Of a DNA stretch of 64,000 bases, positions 36,125 through 47,704 are shown one piece after another (positions within the stretch are counted from its first letter, which is position 1; every line of letters begins with the position of its first letter). Source of the DNA: Pseudomonas sp. 21 (GTDB taxonomy: Bacteria > Pseudomonadota > Gammaproteobacteria > Pseudomonadales > Pseudomonadaceae). Below the pieces are notes generated by a model, which saw nothing but the letters and a program-made list of their open reading frames with translations, did no database searches and was not told the origin of the DNA. The position numbers and the translations under genes are program-made. Where the stretch lies: assembly GCF_000955805.1 (NCBI RefSeq), contig NZ_JYOA01000004.1, forward strand, positions 181,406 through 245,405, written 5' to 3'.

Positions 36125-36156
36125 AAAGCCCACTGCCCACGCAGTGGGCTTTGTTT
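36125..36156 (+). terminator. Hairpin between braC and braD
   Basis: Stem AAAGCCCACTGC-CCAC-GCAGTGGGCTTT followed by GTTT. A partial terminator here would lower braDEFG expression relative to braC. Confidence 0.8.
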
Positions 36157-36223
36157 ATCCGAGTATTCCGGGGGTCCGTCGCGCCACAAGCGCCGCTTCA
36201 CGCGACGCCCGAGGAGTTAGGTA

Positions 36224-38396
<2,173 letters not shown>

Positions 38397-38400
<4 letters not shown>

Positions 38401-39164
38401 GCCGACCGATTCTTGAAGTAGCCGGCCTCACCATGCGCTTCGGCGGGCTGCTGGCCGTCAACAACGTGGCCCTGAAGGTCCAGGAAAAACAGGTGATCTC
38501 GATGATCGGCCCCAACGGCGCCGGCAAGACCACCGTGTTCAACTGCCTGACCGGCTTCTACGCGCCCACCGGTGGCGAGATCCTGCTGCGCGGCGAGCCC
38601 ATCCAGGGCCTGCCGGGCCACAAGATCGCCCACAAGGGCGTGGTGCGGACTTTCCAGAACGTGCGCCTGTTCAAGGAAATGACCGCGGTGGAGAACCTGC
38701 TGGTGGCGCAACACCGGCACATCAACACCAACTTCCTCGCCGGCCTGCTCAAGACCCCGTCCTTCCGTCGCGCGGAAGCCGAGGCCCTGGACTACGCCTC
38801 GCACTGGCTGGAAATCGTCAACCTCAAGGACATCGCCAACCGCCCGGCGGGCACCCTCGCCTACGGCCAGCAGCGCCGCCTGGAGATCGCCCGCTGCATG
38901 ATGACCCGTCCGCAACTGCTGATGCTGGACGAGCCGGCAGCCGGCCTGAACCCGCGGGAAACCGAGGACCTCAAGGCGCTGATCGCCATGCTGCGCTCCG
39001 AGCACGGCGTCACCGTCCTGCTCATCGAGCACGACATGAAGCTGGTGATGAGCATTTCCGACCATATCTACGTGATCAACCAGGGCACCCCCCTGGCGGA
39101 CGGCACCCCGGAGGAAATCCGCGGCAACCCGGATGTGATCAAAGCCTATCTGGGGGAGTCCTGA
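38397..39164 (+). CDS. braF: Branched-chain amino acid ABC transporter ATPase BraF (LivG)
   Basis: ABC ATPase of 255 residues: Walker [10 protein letters not shown], LivG-type long insert after Walker A ([20 protein letters not shown]), signature [13 protein letters not shown], Walker [14 protein letters not shown]. One of two different ATPases in the complex. The start overlaps the braE stop. Confidence 0.96.
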
Positions 39165-39167
39165 GTC

Positions 39168-39869
39168 ATGCTGAAGTTCGACAAGGTTTCCACCTTCTAC
39201 GGCAAGATCCAGGCGCTGCACGACGTCAGCATGGAAGTCCAGCAGGGCGAGATCGTCACCCTGATCGGCGCCAACGGCGCCGGCAAGTCGACCCTGCTGA
39301 TGACCCTGTGCGGCTCGCCGCGCGCCTCCTCCGGCAGCATCACCTACATGGGCGAGGAGCTGGTCGGCAAGGAATCCTCCGTGATCATGCGCAAGAGCAT
39401 CGCCGTCGTGCCCGAAGGCCGTCGCGTGTTCGCCCGCCTGACCGTGGAAGAGAACCTCGCCATGGGCGGCTTCTTCACCAGCAAGGGTGACTACCAGGAA
39501 CAGATGGACAAGGTCCTGGGGCTCTTCCCGCGCCTGAAGGAACGCTTCAACCAGCGCGGCGGCACCATGTCCGGCGGCGAACAGCAGATGCTCGCCATCG
39601 GCCGTGCGCTGATGAGCAAGCCCAAGCTGCTGCTGCTCGACGAGCCGTCGCTGGGTCTGGCGCCGATCATCATCCAGCAGATCTTCGACATCGTCGAACA
39701 GCTGCGCCAGGAAGGCGTGACCGTCTTCCTCGTCGAGCAGAACGCCAACCAGGCGCTCAAGCTCGCCGACCGCGGCTACGTGCTGGAGAACGGTCGCATC
39801 GTCATGCAAGACACCGGCGCCAACCTGCTGGTGAACCCCAAGGTGCGCGACGCATACCTCGGCGGCTGA
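39168..39869 (+). CDS. braG: Branched-chain amino acid ABC transporter ATPase BraG (LivF)
   Basis: ABC ATPase of 233 residues: Walker A GANGAGKST, MRKSIAVVPEGRRVFARLTV, signature MSGGEQQMLAIGRALMSKPK, Walker B LLLLDEPSLGLAP; these are LivF features. It pairs with BraF. Last gene of the operon, closed by a terminator 20 bases after the stop. Confidence 0.96.
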   Translation: MLKFDKVSTFYGKIQALHDVSMEVQQGEIVTLIGANGAGKSTLLMTLCGSPRASSGSITYMGEELVGKESSVIMRKSIAVVPEGRRVFARLTVEENLAMGGFFTSKGDYQEQMDKVLGLFPRLKERFNQRGGTMSGGEQQMLAIGRALMSKPKLLLLDEPSLGLAPIIIQQIFDIVEQLRQEGVTVFLVEQNANQALKLADRGYVLENGRIVMQDTGANLLVNPKVRDAYLGG

Positions 39870-39886
39870 TCCTCGCGCTGCACAGA

Positions 39887-39910
39887 AAACGGCCCTTCGG
39901 GGCCGTTTTT
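39887..39910 (+). terminator. Rho-independent terminator of the bra operon
   Basis: Stem CGGCCC-TTCG-GGGCCG with a UUCG tetraloop and five T. Confidence 0.93.
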
Positions 39911-39930
39911 GATGGCGCCCTGAAAGGGGC

Positions 39931-40013
39931 CTGTAGGAGCGAGCTTGCTCGCGAACCACCTCCAACGACGGCGCTGAAGGGAAAACCATTCGCGAGCAAG
40001 CTCACTCCTACAG
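39931..40013. repeat. REPIN after the bra operon
   Basis: Left arm CTGTAGGAGCGAGCTTGCTC and right arm GAGCAAGCTCACTCCTACAG are inverted copies separated by about 32 bases. Nearly complete on both sides. Confidence 0.92.
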
Positions 40014-40117
40014 TCAGCCCGCCCTCCTCCGCCGTTTCTCCCTTCTCTCCCGACTCTGCCGACAGACAGCCCATAAGCGCGCGCCAAGCATCTGCGGACA
40101 AAACCAGGAGAGCCGCC

Positions 40118-40450
40118 ATGAACGCCGACCACTACACCGAATCCCTCGTGCTGTTGCGCAAGCTGGCCCACGGCATCGACCCGCGCCACGATGCTCCCTT
40201 GGCAGTAGACGATCCCTGCCAGGCCCCGGAAGTGATCCGCGCGCTCTTCCACGCTATCCAGGCACTGGAAGCTCCACCGGCCAAGCCGCGCGTATTGCCC
40301 CAGCAGGCCGGCAAACCCTGGCAGGAGGCAGGAGAGAAAGCCTTGCTGGAGCGCTTCGCGGCTGGCGAGACGGTGGCAGCCATTGCCCGCGAGCATGGGC
40401 GCTCCAGCGGCGGCATCCGGTCCCGGCTCAAGTACCTGGGCAAGCTCTGA
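40118..40450 (+). CDS. Hypothetical protein with C-terminal HTH-like segment
   Basis: Protein of 110 residues with AGGAG before ATG 40118. N-terminal helices (ESLVLLRKLAHGIDP), a proline-rich middle, and a C-terminal segment LERFAAGETVAAIAREHGRS followed by SGGIRSRLKYLGKL that looks like a small helix-turn-helix of the type seen near helicase tails. No family name is recognised. It stands alone between a REPIN and a terminator. Confidence 0.7.
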   Translation: MNADHYTESLVLLRKLAHGIDPRHDAPLAVDDPCQAPEVIRALFHAIQALEAPPAKPRVLPQQAGKPWQEAGEKALLERFAAGETVAAIAREHGRSSGGIRSRLKYLGKL

Positions 40451-40462
40451 GCGGCAGAAAAC

Positions 40463-40490
40463 AAAAACGCCGCCCAGTGGGCGGCGTTTT
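40463..40490. terminator. Bidirectional terminator
   Basis: Stem ACGCCGCCC-AGT-GGGCGGCGT with an A-rich left flank and a T-run on the right, between convergent small genes. Confidence 0.9.
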
Positions 40491-40503
40491 CGTTGGCTGG
40501 CGT

Positions 40504-40785
40504 TCAGGTGCCGTAGCTCAGCACCTGTGCTCGCTGGCGCAATTGGGAGACCACGTCGTCCTCCATGCGGCCCTCGGAGATCAGCAGGTCGCGGCGAATG
40601 GTCTGCACCGCCTCTGCACTCTGGTCATGGTCGGCCAGATGCTGGCCCTCGATGACTCGCCGCAGTACCACGTCTCCTTCGTCGTTGGTGAGGGTCAGAA
40701 TACGGCCGCCGTCGGGGCGTGCCGGGCCCAGGGAGGGAGCGTAGGGAGCGAAGGTCTCGGTCAGCAGGGCGCTTAGCCGGTCCAT
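40504..40785 (-). CDS. DUF3509 family protein
   Basis: Protein of 93 residues, MDRLSALLTETFAPYAPSLG, with GRILTLTNDEGDVVLRRVI and the end QLRQRAQVLSYGT; the pattern fits the Pseudomonas-specific DUF3509 family of unknown function. ATG at 40785 has AAGGAGA 6 bases upstream; the open frame further upstream lacks support. Confidence 0.82.
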   Translation of the reverse strand: MDRLSALLTETFAPYAPSLGPARPDGGRILTLTNDEGDVVLRRVIEGQHLADHDQSAEAVQTIRRDLLISEGRMEDDVVSQLRQRAQVLSYGT

Positions 40786-40910
40786 GTCGTATCTCCTTGT
40801 TGCGAAATGAAAAAACACAGGAAGAAGACCGCACGTTCGGCGATAAAGTTCGTGGGTTTCAGTACCGTTGGTCATGACGGCATGTTTCACGACCCACTCA
40901 TGCGGGCATG

Positions 40911-40937
40911 AAAAAGCCCGCCGATTGGCGGGCTTTT
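40911..40937 (-). terminator. Rho-independent terminator of hom-thrC
   Basis: Stem AAGCCCGCC-GATT-GGCGGGCTT with an A-run on the plus strand, giving U-run termination on the minus strand after thrC. Confidence 0.9.
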
Positions 40938-40956
40938 CCGGACAGCGAGCCGCGTT

Positions 40957-42366
40957 TTAGAGCGGTTTGCCGCGGTTGCCGTGGGCGCTGACGAAGGCCT
41001 GGACCTTGGCCAGTTCGTTCGGCAGAACGGTGCAACGCTCCTCGCGCTGGAACAGGTCGGCCAGGTGTGCCGGCAGTGCCGGAACAGCCTCGATGCCGGC
41101 CTTCTCCACCGCTTCCGGGAACTTGACCGGATGCGCGGTACCCAGGGTGACCATGGGCACGGCCAGGCTGCGGCGGCACTCGCGAGCGGCGCGCACGCCG
41201 ATGGCGGTGTGCGGGTCCAGCAGTTCGCCACACTCGGCGTAGACCTGGGCGATGGTCTCGCAGGTCTCTTCGTCGTTCACCGCCAGGGAATCGAACAGGC
41301 GGCGGGCTTCGGTCCAGCGGTCATCCTCGACGGCCAGCTTGCCGGTGGCCTTGAAGTTGTCCATCAGCTCGGCGACGGACTTGCCGTTGCGACCGTGCAG
41401 GTCGAACAGCAGGCGCTCGAAGTTGGACGAGACCATGATGTCCATGGACGGCGACAGCGACGCGTGCAGGGTGTCCTTGTCGTAGCGGTTGCCGGACATG
41501 AAGCGGTGCAGGATGTCGTTGCGGTTGGTCGCGACGATCAGCTGGCTGACCGGCAGGCCCATGTTGCGCGCGAGGTACCCGGCGAAGATGTCGCCGAAGT
41601 TGCCGGTGGGCACCGAGAAGGCCACGGAGCGGGCCGGGGCGCCGAGCTGCAGGGCGGCGTGGAAGTAGTAGACGATCTGGGCCATGATCCGCGCCCAGTT
41701 GATCGAGTTCACCGCCACCAGACGGGTGCCCTTGAGGAAGCCCTGGTCGGCGAAGCTGGCCTTGACCATTTCCTGGCAGTCGTCGAAGTTGCCTTCGATG
41801 GCGATGTTGTGGATGTTCTCGCCGAGGATGGTGGTCATCTGGCGGCGTTGCACCTCGGACACACGGTTGTGCGGGTGCATGATGAAGATGTCGACATTCT
41901 CGCAGGCCTTGCAGCCTTCGATGGCGGCCGAGCCGGTGTCGCCGGAGGTGGCGCCCATGATCACCACGCGCTCGCCGCGCTTGGTCAGCACGTGGTCGAG
42001 CAGGCGGCCGAGCAGTTGCAGGGCGAAGTCCTTGAAGGCCAGGGTCGGGCCGTGGAACAGCTCCAGCACCCACTCGTTGCCGTTGAGCTGGCGCAGCGGC
42101 GCCACGGCGTTGTGGGCGAAGACACCGTAGGTCTCTTCGAGGATCTTCTTGAAGTCGGCGTCGGAGATGCTGCCGGCAACGAACGGGCGCATCACGCGGA
42201 AGGCCAGCTCGTGGTACGGCAGGCCGGCCCAGGAGGCGATCTCCTCGACGGTGAAGCGCGGCAGGTTTTCCGGCACGTAGAGGCCGCCGTCGCTGGCCAG
42301 GCCAGCCAGCAGCACGTCTTCGAAGTTCAGCGCGGGCGCCTGGCCGCGGGTACTGATGTAACGCAT
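40957..42366 (-). CDS. thrC: Threonine synthase
   Basis: PLP enzyme of 469 residues that converts O-phosphohomoserine to threonine. It starts MRYISTRGQAPALNFEDVLL, has the PLP-lysine region HGPTLAFKDFALQLLG and the phosphate loop MGATSGDTGSAAIEGC. The length fits the longer ThrC class of gammaproteobacteria and yeast. It follows hom by 51 bases on the same strand, so the two form the threonine branch operon. Confidence 0.97.
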   Translation of the reverse strand: MRYISTRGQAPALNFEDVLLAGLASDGGLYVPENLPRFTVEEIASWAGLPYHELAFRVMRPFVAGSISDADFKKILEETYGVFAHNAVAPLRQLNGNEWVLELFHGPTLAFKDFALQLLGRLLDHVLTKRGERVVIMGATSGDTGSAAIEGCKACENVDIFIMHPHNRVSEVQRRQMTTILGENIHNIAIEGNFDDCQEMVKASFADQGFLKGTRLVAVNSINWARIMAQIVYYFHAALQLGAPARSVAFSVPTGNFGDIFAGYLARNMGLPVSQLIVATNRNDILHRFMSGNRYDKDTLHASLSPSMDIMVSSNFERLLFDLHGRNGKSVAELMDNFKATGKLAVEDDRWTEARRLFDSLAVNDEETCETIAQVYAECGELLDPHTAIGVRAARECRRSLAVPMVTLGTAHPVKFPEAVEKAGIEAVPALPAHLADLFQREERCTVLPNELAKVQAFVSAHGNRGKPL

Positions 42367-42417
42367 GGTGTGAAACCTTCGGGTTGGCGGCGGCGCGCAG
42401 GCGCCGCCGCGTTCGAT

Positions 42418-43722
42418 TCAGTTCAGTTGTTCGACGCGGATGCGTACGACATTGCCGACGACGTCATCCAGCGCTTCCAGCGCGGCGATGGCTTCGATGA
42501 TGCGGGACTCGAGCACGCGGTGGGTAACCAGGATCATCGGCACCAGACCGTCATGCTCTTCGACTTCCATCTGCATGATCGATTCGATGTTGATGCCGCG
42601 CTCGGAGAGGATGGTCGCCACCTGGGCCAGTACGCCCGGATGGTCCTTGGCCTGGATGCGCAGGTAGTAGGCGCTTTCGCAGGCGTCGATCGGCAGGATC
42701 GGGTGGTCGGAGAGCGAGTCCGGCTGGAAGGCCAGGTGCGGTACGCGGTTCTCCGGGTCGGCGGTCATGGCGCGAACCACGTCCACCAGGTCGGCGACCA
42801 CCGAGGAAGCGGTGGGCTCCATGCCGGCGCCAGCGCCGTAGAACAGCGTGGAGCCAGCAGCATCGCCGTTGACCATGACGGCGTTCATCACGCCGTTCAC
42901 GTTGGCGATCAGGCGGTCGGCCGGGATCAGGGTCGGGTGTACGCGCAGCTCGATACCCTTGTCGGTACGGCGGGCGACGCCCAGGTGCTTGATGCGGTAG
43001 CCCAGCGCCTCGGCGTAGTTCACGTCGGCGGTGGTCAGCTGGGTGATGCCTTCGGTGTAGGCCTTGTCGAACTGCAGCGGGATGCCGAAGGCGATGGACG
43101 CCAGGATGGTCAGCTTGTGCGCGGCGTCGATGCCTTCGACGTCGAAGGTCGGATCGGCTTCGGCGTAGCCCAGCGCCTGGGCTTCCTTCAGGACGTCGGC
43201 GAAGGCGCGGCCTTTCTCGCGCATCTCGGTGAGGATGAAGTTGCCGGTGCCGTTGATGATGCCCGCCAGCCAGTTGATGCGGTTGGCGGCCAGGCCTTCG
43301 CGGATTGCCTTGATCACCGGGATGCCGCCGGCCACGGCGGCTTCGAAGGCGACGATGACGCCCTTCTCGCGGGCCTTGGCGAAGATCTCGTTGCCATGCA
43401 CGGCGATCAGCGCCTTGTTGGCGGTGACTACGTGCTTGCCGTTCTCGATGGCCTTGAGCACCAGCTCGTGGGCCAGGGTGTAACCACCGATCAGCTCGAT
43501 GACCACGTCGATTTCCGGGTTGTTCGCCACGTCGAAGATGTCGGCAGTAATGGGGGTACTGCCGGTTTCACACTTCGGATTGGGGCGACGGGCGGCAATC
43601 TGCGCAACCTCGATACCACGCCCGGCACGGCGGGCAATCTCCTCGGCGTTGCGTTTGAGTACATTGAAGGTACCGCCACCGACGGTCCCCAACCCACAGA
43701 TTCCCACTTTCACCGGTTTCAC
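42418..43722 (-). CDS. hom: Homoserine dehydrogenase
   Basis: NAD(P)-dependent homoserine dehydrogenase of 434 residues. Rossmann motif GICGLGTVGGGT at the N-terminus, catalytic region ILASIAFGIPLQFDKAYTEG, and a C-terminal ACT domain (HPGVLAQVATILSERGINIE) for threonine feedback. The GTG start at 43722 (MKPVKVG) has GGGAG 7 bases upstream; the frame extends five codons further to an ATG with no advantage. It is preceded by its own promoter and a hairpin-rich leader. Confidence 0.97.
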   Translation of the reverse strand: MKPVKVGICGLGTVGGGTFNVLKRNAEEIARRAGRGIEVAQIAARRPNPKCETGSTPITADIFDVANNPEIDVVIELIGGYTLAHELVLKAIENGKHVVTANKALIAVHGNEIFAKAREKGVIVAFEAAVAGGIPVIKAIREGLAANRINWLAGIINGTGNFILTEMREKGRAFADVLKEAQALGYAEADPTFDVEGIDAAHKLTILASIAFGIPLQFDKAYTEGITQLTTADVNYAEALGYRIKHLGVARRTDKGIELRVHPTLIPADRLIANVNGVMNAVMVNGDAAGSTLFYGAGAGMEPTASSVVADLVDVVRAMTADPENRVPHLAFQPDSLSDHPILPIDACESAYYLRIQAKDHPGVLAQVATILSERGINIESIMQMEVEEHDGLVPMILVTHRVLESRIIEAIAALEALDDVVGNVVRIRVEQLN

Positions 43723-43848
43723 GCTGAAACTCCCCATGATTACAGCATCGGGGCGCCTGAGACGCCGATGCCCGCAACGAGGCGGGCATGGGGGCAGGCA
43801 CCATGTCAGAACAGGCGAAGTGCCTGTTCCCTAGTCAAAAGGAACCGA

Positions 43849-43877
43849 ACATTACGAAGCGGTTCCGCATTAGTCAA
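43849..43877 (-). promoter_or_regulatory. Sigma-70 promoter of hom-thrC
   Basis: On the minus strand TTGACT (43872-43877) and TAATGT (43849-43854) are separated by exactly 17 bases. It lies just after the dsbC stop and about 130 bases before the hom start. The spacer contains GGAACCG, paired with CGGTTCC inverted just downstream. Confidence 0.75.
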
Positions 43878-43896
43878 TCAGAGCGCAAGCCGCGGC

Positions 43897-44625
43897 TTAC
43901 TTGGCTTCCAGCGCCAGCTTGGCAATCTGGCCGGCCGGCTGGTAGCCCGGCAGCATGGTGCCGTCGGCGAGGATGATCGCCGGGGTGCCCTGCACACCGA
44001 CCATCTGGCCCAGGGCGAACTGCGCGTCCACCGGGTTTTCACACTTGGCGGCCTTCACTTCCTTCTCGTGGAACATGTCGCTCATGGCCGCCTGGCGATC
44101 CTTGGAGCACCACACGGCCTGCAACTGCGCATCGCCCGGCGAGTTCGGGCCCTGGCGCGGGAAGGCCAGGTAGCGCACTTCGATGCCGCGTTTCTGCAGT
44201 TCCGGCACTTCGGCGTGCAGCTTCTGGCAGTACGGGCAGGTCGTGTCGGTGAAGACGGTAATGTGCGCCTTGGTCTCGCCCTTGGCCGGGAACACGACCA
44301 TGTCCTTGGCGGCGATGGCATTGATGGTCTTGGCCACGCCGGCGCTCTCGGCTTTCTCGGTCAGGTTGGTCGGCTTGCCGTCCTTCACCTGGTAGATATT
44401 GCCCTGCACGACGAACTGGCCGTCGGCGCTGGCGTAGAGGATGCGACCGCCCTTGAGCTGCACCTGGTAGATACCTTCCAGGGGCCCCTTGGAGATGTTC
44501 TCGATGGGCAGGTCGGGCTGCAGGGATTGAAGGGTGGTACGGATCGCCTGGTCCGGTTCGGCAGCCAGGGCGAGGGTGCTGGCGAGGCCGATAGCCATAC
44601 CAGCCAGAAGTCGAGACAAACGCAT
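43897..44625 (-). CDS. dsbC: Thiol:disulfide interchange protein DsbC
   Basis: Periplasmic disulfide isomerase of 242 residues. Signal peptide to residue 22 (LALA-AEP), N-terminal dimerisation domain, then a thioredoxin fold with active site CPYC (Cys130, Cys133), a second cysteine pair (VWCSKDR...AAKCENP) and the cis-proline loop VQGTPAII. It corrects wrongly formed disulfides, kept reduced by DsbD. Upstream of hom on the same strand, but hom has its own promoter. Confidence 0.95.
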   Translation of the reverse strand: MRLSRLLAGMAIGLASTLALAAEPDQAIRTTLQSLQPDLPIENISKGPLEGIYQVQLKGGRILYASADGQFVVQGNIYQVKDGKPTNLTEKAESAGVAKTINAIAAKDMVVFPAKGETKAHITVFTDTTCPYCQKLHAEVPELQKRGIEVRYLAFPRQGPNSPGDAQLQAVWCSKDRQAAMSDMFHEKEVKAAKCENPVDAQFALGQMVGVQGTPAIILADGTMLPGYQPAGQIAKLALEAK

Positions 44626-44733
44626 GGAAAACTCCTGATGTCAGTCGGCGAAGACTATCACACCGGGCCGGCAAGACCGAGCCAAAGGCTGTAGCGGGAA
44701 GCTTCCAGGTATTTTCCTGCTTCCGTGGCATTT

Positions 44734-44810
44734 CTGCAGGAGCGAGCTTGCGCGCGAAGCGCTTGATGCCTCGTCGTCCAGGCCGGTTCGCGAGCCAGCT
44801 CGCTCCTACA
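44734..44810. repeat. REPIN between dsbC and xerD
   Basis: Left arm CTGCAGGAGCGAGCTTGCGC and right arm CGAGCCAGCTCGCTCCTACA are inverted copies about 28 bases apart. Confidence 0.9.
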
Positions 44811-44874
44811 AGATCATGCTGAACATTGGCGTGAAGCCGCACAGTTCGAAGGATGTCTAGCGACCCAACGAAGC

Positions 44875-45771
44875 TCACCCACGGGGGTGGTGCTGCGCAT
44901 GCAGGTCCTGCAGGCGAGCGCGGGCAATGTGCGTATAGATCTGCGTGGTAGAGAGGTCGCTGTGGCCCAGCAGCATCTGCACCACGCGCAGGTCGGCGCC
45001 GTGGTTGAGCAGATGGGTGGCGAAGGCGTGGCGCAAGGTGTGTGGCGACAGGCTCTTGCCGATCCCGGCAACCTTCGCGTGGAGCTTGATCCGGTGCCAG
45101 AAGGTCTGCCGGGTCATCTGCTCGCCACGCAGGCTGGGGAACAGCACGTCGCTGGGCCGCCCGGCCAGCAGGTCGCCGCGCGCCTCACGCACGTAGCGCT
45201 CGATCCAGCGGATCGCCTCCTCGCCCAGCGGCACCAGGCGCTCCTTGCTGCCCTTGCCGAGCACGCGCACCACTCCCTGGCGCAGGTTCACCTGCTCCAG
45301 GGTCAGGCCGACCAGTTCGCTCACGCGCAGCCCGCAGGCGTAGAGCACCTCCAGCATGGTGCGGTCGCGCAGGCCCAGCGGGTCATCGGTCTCAGGCGCC
45401 GCCAGCAGTGCCTCCACATCCGCCTCGGACAGCGACTTGGGCAGCGGCTTGCCCAATTGCGGCAGGTCCACCAGCAGCGTCGGGTCCTCGGCGATCAGGC
45501 CTTCGCGCAGGCAATAACGGTAGAAGCCCCGCAGGCCAGAGAGAAAGCGTGCGGTGGAGCGGGCCTTGTAGCCCTCGCCCAGGCGCCAGGCCAGGTGATC
45601 GAGGATCACGTCGCGACCAGCCGCCTCCAGCACCACGCCGCGCTGGTCCAGCCAGCCATTGAACAGGGCGAGATCGCTCCCATACGCACTGCGGGTGTTG
45701 TCGGAGAGCCCCTTCTCCAGCCAGAGGGCATCGAGGAAGCGGTCGATCAGGGGATGAGCAATCGGAGTCAT
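44875..45771 (-). CDS. xerD: Site-specific tyrosine recombinase XerD
   Basis: Tyrosine recombinase of 298 residues that with XerC resolves chromosome dimers at dif. N-terminal SAM-like DNA-binding domain, then the catalytic arginine in YACGLRVSELVGL, and the C-terminal HTLRHAFATHLLNHGADLRV (HxxR) with the nucleophile tyrosine in STTQIYTHIAR. Start at 45771 (MTPIAHPLI) gives the usual length; TTG at 45786 is possible. It is a housekeeping gene here, not part of an integrated element: no attachment repeats or phage genes are near. Confidence 0.95.
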   Translation of the reverse strand: MTPIAHPLIDRFLDALWLEKGLSDNTRSAYGSDLALFNGWLDQRGVVLEAAGRDVILDHLAWRLGEGYKARSTARFLSGLRGFYRYCLREGLIAEDPTLLVDLPQLGKPLPKSLSEADVEALLAAPETDDPLGLRDRTMLEVLYACGLRVSELVGLTLEQVNLRQGVVRVLGKGSKERLVPLGEEAIRWIERYVREARGDLLAGRPSDVLFPSLRGEQMTRQTFWHRIKLHAKVAGIGKSLSPHTLRHAFATHLLNHGADLRVVQMLLGHSDLSTTQIYTHIARARLQDLHAQHHPRG

Positions 45772-45859
45772 TTCAAGCCAGTACAAAGGAAAAAGCGGCG
45801 CCGGTAGTCTTTCATAGACACCACCCCCCTAACCACTGCGACACAACCTCGGACGGTCC

Positions 45860-47704
45860 ATGGACGAACACAGCACCTACTACGCCTTCGCCGGTATCGG
45901 CATCGCCGCCCTCATCAGCCAATGGCTGGCCTGGCGCCTGCGCCTGCCGGCGATTCTCTTCCTGCTGCTGAGCGGCATCCTGGTCGGCCCGGTCCTGCAC
46001 GTGCTGTCACCCGAGGCCCTGTTCGGCCCGCTGTTGTTCCCCGTGGTTTCCCTGGCGGTCGCGCTGGTGCTGTTCGAGGGCAGCCTGACGCTACACCTGG
46101 ATGAGTGGAAGGAAATCGGCACCGTCGTACGCCGCATGGTGACCATCGGCGCCCTGGTCACCTGGGGCGTGATCGCCCTGGCGACCCACTACCTGCTGGA
46201 CTTCACCTGGGAAATGGCGCTCCTGTTCGGCACCCTGACCCTGGTCACCGGGCCCACGGTGATCGTACCCATGCTGCGAGTGGTGCGCCCCAACGCCACC
46301 ATCGCCAACATCCTGCGCTGGGAAGGCATCGTCATCGACCCCATCGGCGCCATCCTCGCCGTGGTGGTCTACACCTTCATCGCCGCAAGCGACGCAGGCT
46401 CGGGCTGGACGGACAGCCTGCTGACCTTCATCAGCGTGATCGGCTGCGGCATCCTCTTCGGCCTGCTTGGCGGCCAGGCGCTGGGCGTCGCGCTGCGCCG
46501 CCACTGGCTGCCGGACTACTTGCACAACCTGGCCTCCCTGTCGGTCGTCCTCGGCGTATTCGTGCTGTCCAACACCGTGATGTCCGAGTCAGGCCTGCTC
46601 GCCGTCACCGTGATGGGCTTGCGCATGGCCAACATGCAGGGCGTCGATGTGCGGCACATCCTGCACTTCAAGGAGAACCTCAGCGTCCTGCTGATCTCCG
46701 GTCTTTTCGTGCTGCTCGCCGCTCGCCTCGATTTGCCCGCCCTGCTCGGACTGGGGCCGATCGCTCTGCTGGTACTGCTGCTGATCCAGTTCGTCGCCCG
46801 GCCTCTTAACGTGCTGATCGCCACCGCCGGCTCGTCGCTGAACTGGCGCGAACGGGCGCTACTGAGCTGGATCGCACCACGGGGAATCGTTGCCGCAGCG
46901 GTCTCGGCGATCTTTGCCATCCGCCTGCAGGAGGCCGGCCACGCCCAGGCCGGCGTGCTGGTGCCGCTCACCTTCCTGGTGATCATTGGCACCGTGATCC
47001 TGCAGAGCGCCACGGCGCGGCCGCTGGCGCGCCTGCTGAAGGTGGCCGAGCCGGTGCCTACCGGCTTCCTGATCATCGGCGCCAACCCGGTAGCCCGCGC
47101 CATCGGCACCGGCCTGCAGAACGCCGGCGTGGAGGTACTGCTCACCGACTCGAGCTGGGAGAACACCCGCGCCGCGCGCATGGACAACCTGCCCACCTAC
47201 TTCGGCAATCCGGCCTCGCAGCACGCCGAGGCGCACCTTGACCTGATCGGCCTGGGTCGCCTGCTGGCCCTGTCGCCCAACGCCGAGCTGAACGCGCTGA
47301 TGTGCATGAGCTTCCGCCACGAGTTCAACCCACGCCAGCGCTTCATCCTGCCCAGCAGCCAGGACAGCCGCCGCAGCGAGAAGCATCGGGTCAGCGACCG
47401 TCATCGTGGCCGCCCGCTGGGCCAGTCGGCGATCACCTATCCACAGATGGCCGGGCTGATCGCACGCGGCGCGGAGATCCGCTCGACGCTGCTCAGCGAG
47501 AATTTCGGCTGGGAGCACTACCAGGCCCTGCACGAAGGCCGCGCGCTACTGCTGTTCGCCAAGGACCCGAACGGCCGCCTGCATATCGCCACCCCGGAAC
47601 GCCCACTGGCGCCCGATACCGGCTGGACGGTGATTTCGCTCATCGAGGAGACGCCTGGAAACACAGCGAGTACGAACGAAACGGCTCGGGCCGTAACAAC
47701 CTGA
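45860..47704 (+). CDS. CPA1-type cation:proton antiporter with regulatory domain
   Basis: Protein of 614 residues. About 12-13 membrane helices (residues 8-410), with TGPTVIVPMLRVVRPNATIA and EGIVIDPIGAILAVVVYTFI, the conserved transport-site region of NhaP/YjcE-type sodium (potassium)/proton exchangers. The C-terminal 200 residues are soluble and begin with a TrkA-N-like nucleotide-binding fold (GFLIIGANPVARAIGTGLQN). Likely role is pH and salt homeostasis. ATG 45860 is chosen. Confidence 0.9.
   Translation: MDEHSTYYAFAGIGIAALISQWLAWRLRLPAILFLLLSGILVGPVLHVLSPEALFGPLLFPVVSLAVALVLFEGSLTLHLDEWKEIGTVVRRMVTIGALVTWGVIALATHYLLDFTWEMALLFGTLTLVTGPTVIVPMLRVVRPNATIANILRWEGIVIDPIGAILAVVVYTFIAASDAGSGWTDSLLTFISVIGCGILFGLLGGQALGVALRRHWLPDYLHNLASLSVVLGVFVLSNTVMSESGLLAVTVMGLRMANMQGVDVRHILHFKENLSVLLISGLFVLLAARLDLPALLGLGPIALLVLLLIQFVARPLNVLIATAGSSLNWRERALLSWIAPRGIVAAAVSAIFAIRLQEAGHAQAGVLVPLTFLVIIGTVILQSATARPLARLLKVAEPVPTGFLIIGANPVARAIGTGLQNAGVEVLLTDSSWENTRAARMDNLPTYFGNPASQHAEAHLDLIGLGRLLALSPNAELNALMCMSFRHEFNPRQRFILPSSQDSRRSEKHRVSDRHRGRPLGQSAITYPQMAGLIARGAEIRSTLLSENFGWEHYQALHEGRALLLFAKDPNGRLHIATPERPLAPDTGWTVISLIEETPGNTASTNETARAVTT

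Noticed and set aside
43738-43896. Threonine leader peptide (thrL-like) before hom
   Set aside because: Short frames in the leader carry no run of Thr or Ile codons.
44875-45771. Tyrosine recombinase as a sign of an integrated element
   Set aside because: Length, sequence and neighbours identify housekeeping XerD; there are no phage genes or attachment repeats.
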